Positions 55,901 through 64,000 of a stretch of 64,000 nucleotides of DNA are shown here, piece by piece (position 1 is the first letter of the stretch; every line of letters begins with the position of its first letter). The stretch is from Mustela lutreola (lineage: Eukaryota; Chordata; Mammalia; Carnivora; Mustelidae), in contig NC_081291.1 in NCBI RefSeq assembly GCF_030435805.1, positions 12,795,001 through 12,859,000 of the forward strand, given 5' to 3'. The notes beneath the pieces were generated by a model. That model had not been told where the DNA came from, did not search any database, and saw only the letters and a list, made by a program, of their open reading frames with translations. The position numbers were made by a program, and so were the translations under genes.

Positions 55901-56425
55901 CTCGCCACCACAGGGCCTGTTTCCCTAGGCATCTCCATGGCAAGTCTATGAGGGGCCGGGCCCCCCTCCCCAGGAGTCTGCTGGAGCGCCGGGCCTGAGG
56001 GTGCACCTCCAGCTCTCTCCCACCCCTTCCACAGTGACTCCTCCCTCCCTTGGCATCCGCAAGTGACAGGCCCCGCCCACCCGTCTCCTCCTCTGCCTGT
56101 GCTGCCCTGGTCCTCGGCACAGCCTTCCCTCCCTGGCCTTGGGAGGGGGTTGGTGGGGAGGACAAAGAGGGGCCAGCGCATATACGCCCTGCTGCCTGTG
56201 CCCTAGGTGCGCTACCTGAAGATCATCGAGAAGAGCGGCTACCAGGCCCTGCCGTGGGTTCGCTACATCACTCAGAACGGAGGTGCGCATGGCTGAGAGG
56301 GCGGTGGGCGTGCAGCAGCCCCTGGGTCTGGGGGAGGGGACTCCCCCCACCCCCAGACCCAGGTACAGAGCAGAAAACCAATGCTTCCCTCCCTGATTGT
56401 AGATTACCAGCTTCGGACCCAGTGA
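31927..56425 (+). CDS. AP1M1: AP1M1, mu1A subunit of the AP-1 clathrin adaptor (complete)
   Basis: Twelve coding exons total 1272 bases: 423 codons plus TGA, the human isoform length. Residues 1-140 are the longin-type N-terminal domain (MSASAVYVLDLKGK, RNYRGDVDMSEVEHFMP, SKKNACVSLVFSFLYKVVQ); a linker (GHKLETGAPRPPATVTNAVS) leads to the mu-homology domain (about 168-423), which binds YXX-hydrophobic sorting signals. The Tyr-pocket residues Asp174 (codon 41595-41597, in FLDVIES) and Trp408 (codon 56255-56257, in ALPWVRY) are both present. Known role: with gamma, beta1 and sigma1 it sorts cargo between the trans-Golgi network and endosomes in clathrin coats. Two coding isoforms are possible through an upstream in-frame acceptor at exon 7 (see findings). 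Intact; ends GDYQLRTQ. Confidence 0.98.
31981..32185. promoter_or_regulatory. Cluster of four RFX X-box palindromes at the start of AP1M1 intron 1
   Basis: GTTGCCAGGCAAC at 31994-32006 (perfect palindrome halves) and GTTGCTAGGTAAC at 32043-32055, 32123-32135 and 32168-32180. Each sits in a repeated CCACCCT-X-box context, and a decayed fifth unit without X-box is at 32064-32090. RFX consensus GTNRCC(N0-3)RGYAAC is known; binding here is inferred. Confidence 0.75.
32560..32910 (-). repeat. L2 LINE fragment in AP1M1 intron 1
   Basis: TTTGGGGAGCACCTGTTAGG then CTCGAGCTCACAGTCTGGTGGGAG (the L2 stretch from which miR-28/151-type sequences derive) and GGGAGGGACTGACAAATCTGGCTGAGACC. Confidence 0.7.
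33350..34090 (-). repeat. MIR and L2 remnants in AP1M1 intron 1
   Basis: MIR-like GCTCAGCTATGTGACCTCAGGCAAGTACC at 33469-33498, then L2 antisense text (ATGGACACAGCGCCAGGTAAT, GGAGGAAGGTGCCAGAGCTGGGACC) to about 33810. Boundaries approximate. Confidence 0.5.
34755..35240 (-). repeat. L2 LINE fragment (antisense)
   Basis: AGCTGAGCACCCACCAGGATCAGG, GGCATTCCGGGCAGAGGGAGCTGCAGG and GGATGGCTGGAATGGAGTGACC are L2 antisense in order. Confidence 0.7.
35240..36470. other. AP1M1 intron 1, unassigned stretch
   Basis: GC-moderate with several overlapping chance ORFs on both strands; no exon or repeat recognised. Confidence 0.4.
36470..36960 (-). repeat. Old L1 3' UTR fragment (antisense)
   Basis: TTGGGTAGATACCTAAGAGAGGAATGGCTGGGTC is the reverse of the common L1 3' region; upstream GTGTAAACCCGG... 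is more diverged. The rest of intron 1 to 37450 is unassigned. Confidence 0.6.
37451..37607 (+). CDS. AP1M1: AP1M1 coding exon 2
   Basis: Acceptor CTACCCAG, donor GTATCC; VLICRNYRGDVDMSEVEHF through KHNNLY plus one base of Leu67. Confidence 0.96.
37608..38972 (+). other. AP1M1 intron 2
   Basis: GC-rich, without a confident repeat. A long minus-strand ORF (37490-38377) runs across it and exon 2; I regard it as a GC-driven shadow. Confidence 0.5.
38973..39040 (+). CDS. AP1M1: AP1M1 coding exon 3
   Basis: Acceptor CCAATCAG, donor GTGAGT; completes Leu67 then VATSKKNACVSLVFSFLYK and VVQ. Confidence 0.96.
39290..39860 (-). repeat. L2 LINE fragment (antisense) in AP1M1 intron 3
   Basis: AACACATGCAAAGGCCCTGGGGCAGGAG, GGATTCCATTCCAAGAGTGATG and GAGGCCAATGAGGAAGTTGCTGCAA follow antisense L2. 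39860-40640 is otherwise unassigned. Confidence 0.7.
40648..40778 (+). CDS. AP1M1: AP1M1 coding exon 4
   Basis: Acceptor CACCGCAG, donor GTGAGT; VFSEYFKELEEESIRDNFV to DSKILQ plus GA of Glu133. Confidence 0.96.
41474..41621 (+). CDS. AP1M1: AP1M1 coding exon 5 (linker, Asp174)
   Basis: Acceptor TCCCACAG, donor GTAGGC; the interdomain linker and the start of the mu-homology domain, ending DVIESVNLL. Confidence 0.96.
41715..42040 (-). repeat. Carnivore L1 3' end (antisense) in AP1M1 intron 5
   Basis: TTTATTTATTTATTTATTATTTTCAGC, CACACCCAGTGCTCCATGCAATCCGTGCCC and CTGACTTATTTCACTCAGCATAATTT are the reverse of the lineage's L1 3' UTR; a TTTC microsatellite precedes it. Confidence 0.88.
42420..42580 (-). 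repeat. Carnivore SINE (minus)
   Basis: AGGAGAGAGAGAATCTTAAGCAGG to TGAGCCACCCAGGCAACCC. Flanks CTTTTTCAG on both sides fit a target duplication. Confidence 0.88.
43775..43886 (-). repeat. Old carnivore SINE (minus)
   Basis: TTTAAAGATCTTATTTTTTAGTAATCTC, GGCTCAAACTCACAACCCTGAGATCAAGAG, ending AAGCCAGGCAGGCACCC. Confidence 0.8.
43956..44054 (-). repeat. 99-base L1 3' stub with perfect 19-base target duplication
   Basis: GTAACATACAGTATAATATTAG and TGATTTAACACTTCCATATATTATCCAGTGCTC are the reverse of the carnivore L1 3' terminus. It is bounded by AACTGGGTCATTTTTAAAA at 43937-43955 and 44055-44073. Confidence 0.88.
44480..44669 (-). repeat. Carnivore SINE (minus)
   Basis: TTTTTTAATGATTTTATTGATTTTTTTGAGAGGAC to GAGCCACCCGGGCGTCCC; flank GTGTTAAGATTTTT versus ATGTTAAGATTTTT. 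Confidence 0.92.
46625..48505 (+). other. AP1M1 intron 5, distal part
   Basis: GC-rich, with no recognised repeat beyond an L2-like hint near 47590-47680 (CAGACCGTGCAGGGCCTTCTGGCATG). No exon seen. Confidence 0.45.
48506..48632 (+). CDS. AP1M1: AP1M1 coding exon 6
   Basis: Acceptor TCCCCCAG, donor GTGAGT; VSANGNVLRSEIVGSIKMR to LFDNTG plus C of Arg225. Confidence 0.96.
48633..49669 (+). other. AP1M1 intron 6
   Basis: No confident repeat. Its last 36 bases are open in the AP1M1 frame and preceded by AG. Confidence 0.6.
49670..49812 (+). CDS. AP1M1: AP1M1 coding exon 7
   Basis: Acceptor CCCACCCAG, donor GTGAGT; completes Arg225 then GKSKSVELEDVKFHQC to SYRLNTH. An alternative acceptor lies 36 bases upstream (AG at 49632-49633). 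Confidence 0.96.
50124..50195 (+). CDS. AP1M1: AP1M1 coding exon 8
   Basis: Acceptor CTCAACAG, donor GTGCGC; 24 codons VKPLIWIESVIEKHSHS to EYMIK. Confidence 0.96.
50607..50765 (+). CDS. AP1M1: AP1M1 coding exon 9
   Basis: Acceptor TTCTCCAG, donor GTGAGT; 53 codons AKSQFKRRSTANNVEIHIP to WSIKSFP. Arg-rich patch QFKRRS. Confidence 0.96.
51280..53640 (-). repeat. Old L1 (antisense, strongly diverged) in AP1M1 intron 9
   Basis: AGCTATCCAGTTTTTGAATATCG, TTGAAATGCCATGTTTATTAAATATC, TTACAAGTTTTAGAATCAGTTTGTTGGC and TTTGGCCATGTGACCTTCC follow the order of antisense L1. Divergence is high, so boundaries are loose. Confidence 0.6.
53651..53838 (-). repeat. Carnivore SINE (minus)
   Basis: TTTAAAGATGTATTTATTAATTTTAGAGCGAGCG to GAGCCACCCAAGCACCCC; GGTTCTTT-like flanks. 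Confidence 0.9.
53840..55523 (+). other. AP1M1 intron 9, distal part
   Basis: GC-rich, no confident repeat and no exon-like open frame with splice sites. Confidence 0.45.
55524..55649 (+). CDS. AP1M1: AP1M1 coding exon 10
   Basis: Acceptor TCCCGCAG, donor GTGTGT; 42 codons GGKEYLMRAHFGLPSVEAE to YFTTSGIQ. Confidence 0.96.
56207..56282 (+). CDS. AP1M1: AP1M1 coding exon 11 (Trp408)
   Basis: Acceptor GCCCTAG, donor GTGCGC; VRYLKIIEKSGYQALPWVRY to NG plus G of Asp417. Contains the signal-pocket Trp. Confidence 0.96.
56403..56425 (+). CDS. AP1M1: AP1M1 coding exon 12
   Basis: Acceptor GATTGTAG; completes Asp then YQLRTQ and TGA at 56423-56425. The 3' UTR continues to about 57270. Confidence 0.96.
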
Positions 56426-57248
56426 GGGGCCCTACAGCCAGCGCCCCCCGGCCCCGGCGCTGGGGCTCCTGGCGGAAGCACCAGGAGGAAGCACCTGCCA
56501 AGCCTGCTGGATGGAGGGGGGGCACCCCTGGCCACCGGCCACCCTTCCGGCTCCTCCCGGGGACCCCTCCTCTTCCAGGCACACCTGCTCTGCCGTTGCC
56601 ACTCTCGTCTCTGGGTCCCTCCTCCCAGACGAGGCTCATCTTCGAGAAGTCTTGTCTCTCTGCCCCCTGAGTCAGTTTGAGGGGAAGGAAATGAAATCTT
56701 TCCCTCTAGAGATCAAATACAGCCTTCTGTGCTGTTGAGCCCCCAGGCACCAAAAAGATGGGGAGACGCTCACCCAGCCACTGGCTGCACGCGGCCTCTG
56801 GCCAGGCCGACTAGGCCACTGTTCGGTTGCTGTTCTGTTGAATGTTCTAGGTTCATGAGTGTTCCTAGTTTCTGTCCCATCTGTTCGTTGTTGTTTACGT
56901 GCACCCCACTGTCCGTGCCTCCCGCCCTTTGTCCTAAAGCTCTTGGGCAGCACTTAGTGAGGGCACAGTGCCCTCCTCCGCAGCGAGGCCCACGCGACAC
57001 TGGGTTCCCTCCCATTGCCTGGCCTGACCCCGGCCCGCGCCTCTGCGGCAGAGGCTCCTCCTCGGGGGCTCCCGGCCTCGCGGAGATGCTCTCCCAGAGT
57101 CCGCCACACCGTGCGATGCTGTCACTCAGCCACATCAGTGTTTGTCCCACCAAGGAGGTGGTGGCCTCAGAGGGCTGGGGGCACAGGTCACCCCCATCTG
57201 TGCTGGTTCACCCCACCACCACCCTGTCTATGTTAATGTCATGATTAC

Positions 57249-57254
57249 ATTAAA
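57249..57254 (+). terminator. AP1M1: AP1M1 poly(A) signal ATTAAA
   Basis: ATTAAA about 825 bases past the stop, followed by a T/GT-rich stretch. This gives a 3' UTR of roughly 0.85 kb. A further AATAAA at 57756-57761 could be a weaker distal site. Confidence 0.7.
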
Positions 57255-57269
57255 TTCCATTACTTAAAG

Positions 57270-58120
57270 GTGCTGCCTGCTTTCCCTCTGATGCGGCACG
57301 TGGTCAACTCCTCCTGGGTGAGCAGGGGCAGGTGTGGGGCTCCCATCAACCCCCGTGCTGGCCCGATGGTCTCCCTCAGAGTGTGATCCTCAGAGCAGCA
57401 GCGTCTGTGTCCCCTCTGAGCTCACCCGAAATGCACATTCACAGATCTACCCTTACCTGCCAAGGAGAGTTCATAGGTTCCATGTGATTCATGCATGTGC
57501 TGGAGTTTGAGAACCACTACCTGATCCACAGAGGGGATTATGGCAGGGGGCGCCTGGGCAGGAAGCACCCTGTTTTCCCGCAGTGGGCACCTACCACACA
57601 CCTACCTCCCCATCTGTGCTGCTGGCCCCACCTGGATCACCCCCTCTTGCCTTCAAGGGCTGTTCTCCCCTGTCCCTCTCCCGTATCACCCAGCTCCCCC
57701 TTGGAGGACTGGTGGGCATCAGCCCAAGTAGGAGCTTGGCCTCTCACCTGCATTGAATAAAGAGCACTGCCGTGGCCTAGGGCTTGGGCCAGGGCTGTTG
57801 GAGGCACCCTTGATGCCCCGTCCCTCGCTGCCAACACCCATATCCACAGCCTGGCCTCCCTCCAGGAGACCTCGGATCCAACAGCTTTTCCCATCCTCAC
57901 TGCCATCGCCGGAGGCCCAGCTGCAGCCTCCAGAGCCCCTGTGGGACAGAGTGGACACCCACAGTGTAGAGGGGGGCCTCTGTTCCCAGCAATGCTTGGG
58001 ACAAGGTTGTCCACAAGCCCTCCCGCTATTAGCTCATATGTATGTGATGTTTAGTATAGTATATATAAGAGAAAGACTGAGAACGGTGGGCTAATCATCC
58101 ATCTCAAGAAATCAGAAAAA
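57270..58120. other. Intergenic, downstream of AP1M1
   Basis: Unassigned; only a possible distal poly(A) signal (57756-57761) and a short AT-rich passage at 58040. Confidence 0.4.
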
Positions 58121-59104
58121 AACAACGAAGCCTAAGAGCATAGCAGGAAATAATAGCAGACAGGAAGGAAATAGAAAACAAACATTCAATAAAAGCAGAA
58201 CTACAAGTTTGTTCTTTTAAAAAATGAATAAAGCTGCTAAGAAGTTGGATCAAGATAAAAAGGCAACAAAAGACATTACTGCAGCTTCTCAAACATGAAA
58301 GAGGTTAGAGCAGGACAGCTGTCACCTCATGGGGCATTTAGGCCACCCATGCCCCCGGAGCTCCAGCCACCCAAGAGGGGCTGTCCTTGTCCAAGCTACC
58401 TGAAAACCCCAGAGGGGGTGAGGGATGCTGGGAGTGACTTTGTGCCAGTGCACTTGAAAGTGTAAACTAACATGAGTAAGTTCCTAGAGGACAAAAGCTG
58501 ACCCAAAAAGAAAGAAAAAATCTGAGCAGTCCTATGGCTACTAAAGAGCCAGAACCAGTCAGAGCTCCGGGCCCAGATGGCCTTATTAGGAGAGCTCTAC
58601 CCAACACTCACTGGCAGAAAAATAGGAAGCATTTCCTGACCCATCTGTGAGACCAGCATTTCCTCAAAATAATATGAAACAGGAAAATTATAGGCCAATC
58701 TCACTGATGGCCATAGATGTGAAGATCCTAAATAAAAATCAGAGGGGAAGTGGGGATGTATACAAAGGACATAACCTTGGGTCTAAGGTTAAATCTTAGA
58801 CAAAATCAGTTTAATGCTGGAAAATGGGTTAATCTAATCCACTGCCTTAAAAAGAGTAAGGAAGGAAAACATTTATGATCATCAGTTCAATAGGTGCAGG
58901 TAAAGTGTTTGATAAAATTAAACATTATGATAAAAAAAAGAGAATAACCCTTAAGCCAACTACAAATTATTGACAACAGTACCCCCCCCCAAAAAATGAA
59001 GTACCTGGGATTAAAAAATACACAAAGCCTCACGGGCAACATTATGGAGGATGTTCAGGGAAGACCTAAAGCAGGGGAGGTACGTCCTTGTCATAGAATG
59101 GATG

Positions 59105-59625
59105 TCTGTGTCAAGATGTTAATAATCCCTCTGGTTGGCAGAGTAATAGTTCCCCACAAAGATGTCCATGGTCCCCAGAACCTTTGACTGTGTTAAGTTG
59201 CATGGCAAAGGGGATTAAGTTTGCAGATGGAATTAGGGTTGCTAATCCACTGACCACAATGGGGAGGTTACCCTGAACCATCAGGTGGGTCCAGTGTAAT
59301 CACAGTGGTCCTTAACAGTAGAAGAAGGGGATAGAGGAAGGAGAAGCAGAAAGCAGTAGTGTGGGAGGGACCCAGTCTGTGGTTGCTGGCTGTGAAGGTG
59401 GAGGAAGGGGCCATGGGCCAAGGATGCAGGCTGCCTTCAGAAGCTGGAAAAGGAAGAGACAAATTCTCACCAAAGTCCCCAGCAGGAACACAGCCCCACT
59501 GACACCCTGGCTTTAGCCCCATGAGACACTTTCAGACCTCTGACCTCCAGAATTGAAGTTAATAAATCTGTGTTGTTTTTTGTTTGTGATAATTTGTTAC
59601 ATCAGCAATAGGATATGAGTAGACT
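59105..59625 (+). mobile_element. MLT1-type solo LTR (ERVL-MaLR fossil)
   Basis: GATGTCCATGGTCCCCAGAACC, TGCAGATGGAATTAGGGTTGC, GGTGGGTCCAGTGTAATCACAG, GACCTCCAGAATTG and AATAAATCTGTGTTG follow the MLT1 LTR order. It is a broken ancient copy inside an older L1, of an age shared by most placental mammals. No internal region is present. Confidence 0.78.
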
Positions 59626-59760
59626 TCAAAACTATTTACAGGTTGAAGGCATTCCCATTTAAAATCCCAATCAGGTTTTTGTGGAACTTAACAAGCAAAT
59701 TCTAAAATTCACATGGAAGGTCAGAGCCAAGAATCATGAAGAATCTTGAAGAATAAAATG

Positions 59761-59930
59761 GGGCACCTGGGTGGCTCAGTCAGTTAAGCATTAGACTCAA
59801 TTTCAGCTCAGGTCATGACCTCAGTGTTGTGAAACTGAGCCCTGTGTTGAGCTCTGCGTTCATCAGGGAGTCTACTCAAGATTCTCTCTCTCCCCACTCT
59901 GCCCTTCACCCTAATTTCACACTATCTCAA
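59761..59930 (+). repeat. Carnivore SINE (plus)
   Basis: GGGGCACCTGGGTGGCTCAGTCAG head, CTCTCTCTCCCCACTCTGCCC middle; the A-rich tail is weak. Inserted in the old L1. Confidence 0.9.
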
Positions 59931-61097
59931 CAAGAAAGTGGGGGGAGGATGACCTATTTGGGCAGCAAGGCCTATTTCATCAATAGTAATTAAGACACAA
60001 AATAACACAGTGTGATTGCATCAGAAGGAAATTCAAAACCAGGCTTCAGTGAAACTGTTCTTTGGGGATGCTTCCATTTTGAGGGGCAAATCTAAAGAAG
60101 AGGAAGTCAGAATGGATCTACTTGGGGAGAAAGAGGGAACAGGAGAGGGGGCTCCCAGGTGCTGGCTGCTCTCTCTTTGTTGAGTGGGTGGTGGTGATGT
60201 GGGTGTTTGCCTCATAATTTTGTTGAATGGTATGTTTGTGTTTTATGCATTTTATAGTATGATGTTATAATGATGTTTAATGCATCAAAAATCAGATGAA
60301 TTTAATGTCATTTAACATAACACTTATTGTTATGTAAATCAAAAAGATGGAGAGCCCCAATTCATTCTTTTAAGCAGCCAGGACTTGAATACCAAAACCA
60401 GTTAAGGAGGTAGAAAAGAAACCCGGGGGGGGGGGGGGGCGGGCAAGATAGTGGAGGAGCAGGAGACCTGAACTTCATCTGGTCCCAGGAATTCAGCTAG
60501 AGAGTTATCAAGCCATTCTGAACACCTAAAAACTCCACAGGAGATCAAAGAAAAGAATAGCAGCAAATCTATGAACAGAAAAACGACCACTTTCTGGAAG
60601 GTAGGAAGTGTAGAGAAGTGAATCCAAGGCAATATTTGGGAAGACAGACCGCATGGAGAGGGAGCCTCCATCAGCCTGCTACCAGCAAGTGACAGAGCAT
60701 GTGGAGCATGAAATCAGAACTTTTAGAAGTCTGCTCCATGGAGGGATTTGGCTCCAGTGGCTAAGTGGGGGTGGAGCCCTCAGGAGGACAATGTGGTATC
60801 AGGACTCGTGGGGCCACAGAAAGACGGGGGGTGCCTGATGTGGCAGATATCAGAGTGGGGAAGCCGGAGCTCAGAGACAGAGCTGAGGAGTGAGCTCTCA
60901 GCTTGGGGTTACCTTAAACCATGATACCTGGCACAGTCAAGTCACTACCCTTTGAGAAGGGACTCCACAAGCAGCTGATCCAGGGAGAATCATCTTCCTC
61001 CCCCCTCGGAGGAGTGGCGCGGGAGCACATGGCAGGAATCTGCTGGGTTTGGAGACTCCAAATGGAGCCATGCACCAGAGATAGAAATGCTTGGTCG

Positions 61098-61296
61098 GGA
61101 TGCCTGGGTGGCTCAGTTGGTTGGACGACTGCCTTCGGCTCAGGTCATGATCCCGGAATCGCAGGATCAAATCCCACATCAGGCTCCCAGCTCCATGGGG
61201 AGTCTGCTTCTCCCTCTGACCTTCTCCTCGCTCATGCTCTCTCTCACTGTCTCTCTTTCTCAAATAAATAAATAAAATCTTAAAAAAAAAAAAAAA
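61098..61296 (+). repeat. Carnivore SINE inserted in L1 5' UTR
   Basis: Perfect 15-base target duplication AGAAATGCTTGGTCG at 61083-61097 and 61297-61311. Full head, CT-rich middle, AAATAAATAAATAAAATC and poly(A). Younger than the L1. Confidence 0.97.
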
Positions 61297-62234
61297 AGAA
61301 ATGCTTGGTCGTAGGCCGGGTGAGCATGGACAGCGGCTGGAGACCAGGGAAACAGGAGGAACTGACTGCTTTTCTCTGAGGTTGTACTGAGGAGTGGGTC
61401 TCCAAGCTCTTGGCTTCTCCAGGGCCAGAGACTAGGAGGCCACCAGTTTCATTCCTGTCCTCCAAAGCTGTATGTAAAGCCTCCAGGGAACAAAAGCTCT
61501 GAGAGCAAACCCTAGTAGATTACTTAGCCTGCTTTGGCAAGGGTGGAGCAATTCTGCCTCAGGCAAGACATTTGAGAATCACTGCAACGGGCCCCTCCCC
61601 CAGGAGATCAGCAAGAACATCCAGCCAACACCAAGTTTGCCAATCAATGAGAGCTGCTGAACTCCAGAGTTAGGGGAATACACCACATAGAATTCTTCTT
61701 GGCCTTTTTCCCATGATTCTTTCATTTTTCAAAATTTTAAAATTTTCTTTATTTTTTTTCTATTTTTAAAAATTTTTCCTCTTTCCTATTCTAACCAACA
61801 TCTTAACAATACTTTTTTAAAAATCTTTTTTAATTTTCATTTTTTAGTCATATTCCATCCTTCTTCATATTTACCCTTATTTTTGTATATATGTCTTTCT
61901 TTAAAATTTTGGGAGACAGTTTCTTCTAACAGACCAAAAGACACCCAAAATCTAGTGTGTTGCTCTGTTCTATTCACCAGTCTGATCATATTCCTTTTTT
62001 TCCTCACCACCCACCCCTGGTTTTGGGTCTCTTCTGATTTGTTTAGTGTATATTTTTCTGGGGTGGTTGTTCCCCTGTTTGCATTTTGTTCCCCCATTCA
62101 TCTATTCTTCTCTGGACAAAATGACAAAATGGAAAAACTCCCCTCAAAAAAAAAAAAAAAAAAAAAGAGGAAGAGGTAGTACTGACTGCCAGGGACCTAA
62201 TCAATATGGACATTAGTAAAATGTCAGAACTAGA

Positions 62235-62387
62235 ATTCAGAATGATGATTATAAAGATACATCATCATTCAGAATGATGATTATAAAGATACATCATCAT
62301 TCAGAATGATGATTATAAAGATACATCATCATTCAGAATGATGATTATAAAGATACATCATCATTCAGAATGATGATTATAAAGATG
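62235..62387 (+). repeat. 32-base tandem repeat inside L1 ORF1
   Basis: Units starting at 62235, 62267, 62299, 62331 and 62363 (last one partial), each beginning ATTCAGAATGATGATTATAA. The first four are identical by eye. Confidence 0.97.
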
Positions 62388-63215
62388 GTCTCGAAAAAAG
62401 CATAGGAGACACTAGAGAATCTCTTTCTGGAGAGATAAAAGAGCTAAAATCTAATCAAGTCAAAAAGCTATTATTGAGGTGCAATTAAAAAAATGGAGGC
62501 TCTAACTGCTAGGATAAATGAGGCAGAAGAGAGAATTAGTGATATAGAAGACCAAATGATAGCTGAGATAAGGAGGGATAAACAACTACTGGATCACAAG
62601 GGGGAGAATTTGAGAGATAAGTGATACCCTAAGATGAAACAATATTAGAATAATTGGGATCCCAGAAGAAGAATAAAGAGAGAGGGGTAGAAGGTATGTT
62701 GGAGCAGATTTTAGCAGAGAACTTCCCTAATTTGGAGAAGGAAGGAGGCATCAAATCCCAGAGATACAGAGAACCTCCCCCTCAATATCAATAAAAATAG
62801 GTCAACACCCCATCATCTAATAGTAAAACTTAAAAGTCTCAGAGATAAAGAGAAAATCCTGAAAGCATTTCAGGACAAGAGGTCTGTAACCTACAATGGT
62901 AGAAACATTAGATTGACAGCAGTCCTATCCACAGAGACGTGGCAGGGCAGAAAGGACTGGCATGATATATTCAGAGCAGTAAATGAGAAAAATATACAGC
63001 CAAGAATACTATATCCAGCTAGGCTATCATTGAAAATAGAAGGAGAGATAAAAAGCTTCCAGGACAAACAAAAGCTAAAAGCATTTGCAACTACCAAACC
63101 AGCTCTACAGGGAATATTGAAAGGGGTCCTCTAAGCAAAGAGAGAGCCTAAAAGTAACATAGACCAGAAAAGAACAGAGACAATATACAATAATAGTCAC
63201 CTTACAGGCAATACA

Positions 63216-63360
63216 ATGGCACTAAATTCATATCTCTCAATAGTTACCATGAATGTAAATGGGCTAAATGCCCCAATCAAAAGACACATGGTATCAGAAT
63301 GGATAAAAAAACAAAACCCATCAATATGCTGTCTACAAGAAACTCATTTTAGACCATAAG
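63216..63360 (+). pseudogene. L1 ORF2 endonuclease start, broken
   Basis: ATG at 63216 opens MALNSYLSIVTMNVNGLNAP, the normal L1 ORF2 beginning, and stops at TAA 63358-63360 where related copies read Lys. The same frame reopens after that and continues to about 63680. Confidence 0.85.
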
Positions 63361-64000
63361 ACACCTCCAGATTTAAAGTGAAGGGGTGGAAAACAATTTA
63401 CCATGCTAACGGACATCAAAAGAAAGCTGGGGTGGCAATCCTTATATCAGACAAATTAGATTGTAAACCAAAGACTATAAGAAGAGATGAGGAAGGACAC
63501 TATATCATACTTAAAGGGTCCATCTATCAAGAAGATCTAGCAGTTTTAAATATCTATGCCCCTAACATAGGAGCAGCCAACTATATAAGCCAATTAATAA
63601 CAAAATCAAAGAAACACATCAACAATAATACAATAATAGTGGGGGACTTTAACCCTCTCCCCTCACTGAATGGACAGATCATCTAAACAAAAGATCAACA
63701 AGGCAATAAAGGCTTTAAATGACACACTGGACTAGATGGACATCACAGATATATTCAGAACATTTCATCCCAGTACAATGGAATACACATTCTTCTCTAG
63801 TACACATGGAACATTCTCCTGGATAGATCACATTTCAGGTCACAAATCAGGCCTCAACTAGAACCAAATGATTGGAATCATTACCTGCATATTTTTGGAC
63901 CACAGTGCTTTGAAACTAGAACTCAATCACAAGAGGAAATTTGGAAAGAACTCAAATACATGGAGCCTACAGGGAATCCCTCTGAAGAATGAATGGGTCG

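Larger units (their letters stand above)
58120..60300 (+). repeat. Old L1 ORF2 fragment, split by an LTR fossil and a SINE
   Basis: TCCGGGCCCAGATGGCC and AAATTATAGGCCAATCTCACTGATGG (reverse-transcriptase region), AAAATCAGTTTAATGCTGG, then after the interruption CAGGTTTTTGTGGAACTTAACAAG and GCACAAAATAACACAG-like text. Reading frames are lost; a C-run lies at 58982-58990. Confidence 0.75.
60425..64000 (+). mobile_element. Carnivore L1 LINE, 5' UTR + ORF1 + start of ORF2, runs off window
   Basis: Begins at a G run and CGGGCAAGATAGTGGAGGAGCAGG, the start of the carnivore L1 5' UTR, so this copy is not 5'-truncated. ORF1 spans about 62121-63134 but its frame is broken; the end reads RILYPARLSLKIEGEIKSF... 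LQGILKGVL. ORF2 starts at 63216 (MALNSYLSIVTMNVNGLNAP), with the endonuclease motif QETHF before an in-frame TAA at 63358-63360, and several frame changes after 63680. Endonuclease text HANGHQKKAGVAILISDKLD and VGDFN is still recognisable. Inactive copy; a SINE interrupts it at 61098-61296. Confidence 0.93.

Noticed and set aside
55633-56181. 182-codon minus-strand ORF around AP1M1 exons 10-11
   Set aside because: GC-rich intron shadow; the opposite strand carries the proven exon.
57270-60420. Search for KLF2, the next gene I expect downstream in human
   Set aside because: No zinc-finger coding sequence is seen; in human it lies farther away than this window reaches.
62235-62387. Possible CRISPR-like array
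   Set aside because: The repeats are directly adjacent with no spacers and lie in an L1 of an animal genome.

Overview
This is a mammalian chromosomal window. It holds spliced multi-exon genes with GT-AG introns, CpG-rich promoters, and a heavy load of L1, L2, MIR and tRNA-derived SINE repeats. Most SINE copies are carnivore SINEs (head near GGGTGCCTGGGTGGCTCAG, tail of CT-rich and A-rich sequence). Several carry the variant reading GACAGAGATCACAAGTAGGCAGAGAGGCAGGCAG on the minus copy, which I associate with mustelids. I infer a caniform carnivore, probably a mustelid. The gene order HSH2D - CIB3 - FAM32A - AP1M1 matches human 19p13.11.

Layout. 1-5900: the last four coding exons of HSH2D (+), an SH2 adaptor of lymphocytes; its first ~42 codons lie upstream. 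7380-12955: complete CIB3 (-), six coding exons, 187 residues, a calcium-binding EF-hand protein. 13000-24100: intergenic DNA packed with 3' ends of old L1 elements and about fourteen SINEs. 24249-28604: complete FAM32A (+), four coding exons, 112 residues, a spliceosomal exon-ligation factor. 28605-31640: its 3' UTR and a short spacer. 31927-56425: complete AP1M1 (+), twelve coding exons, 423 residues, the mu1A subunit of the AP-1 clathrin adaptor, with a CpG-rich promoter and large repeat-filled introns. 57300-60420: intergenic, an old L1 fragment carrying an MLT1-type LTR fossil. 60425-64000: the 5' 3.6 kb of a carnivore L1 (+), decayed and interrupted by a SINE, running off the window.

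All exon boundaries were derived by reading splice sites and checking that codon phases join; the three complete genes sum to exactly the length I remember for the human proteins. The genes are neighbours but not an operon; they share no obvious pathway.

I found no previously undescribed coding system. The observations most worth checking are: a cluster of four RFX X-box palindromes inside a degenerate tandem array at the start of AP1M1 intron 1; an in-frame alternative acceptor exactly 36 bases upstream of AP1M1 exon 7; a 25-base perfect inverted repeat near 20.3 kb; a period-60 array inside CIB3 intron 4; a 32-base tandem expansion inside L1 ORF1; and precisely dated nested retroposon insertions with clear target duplications.
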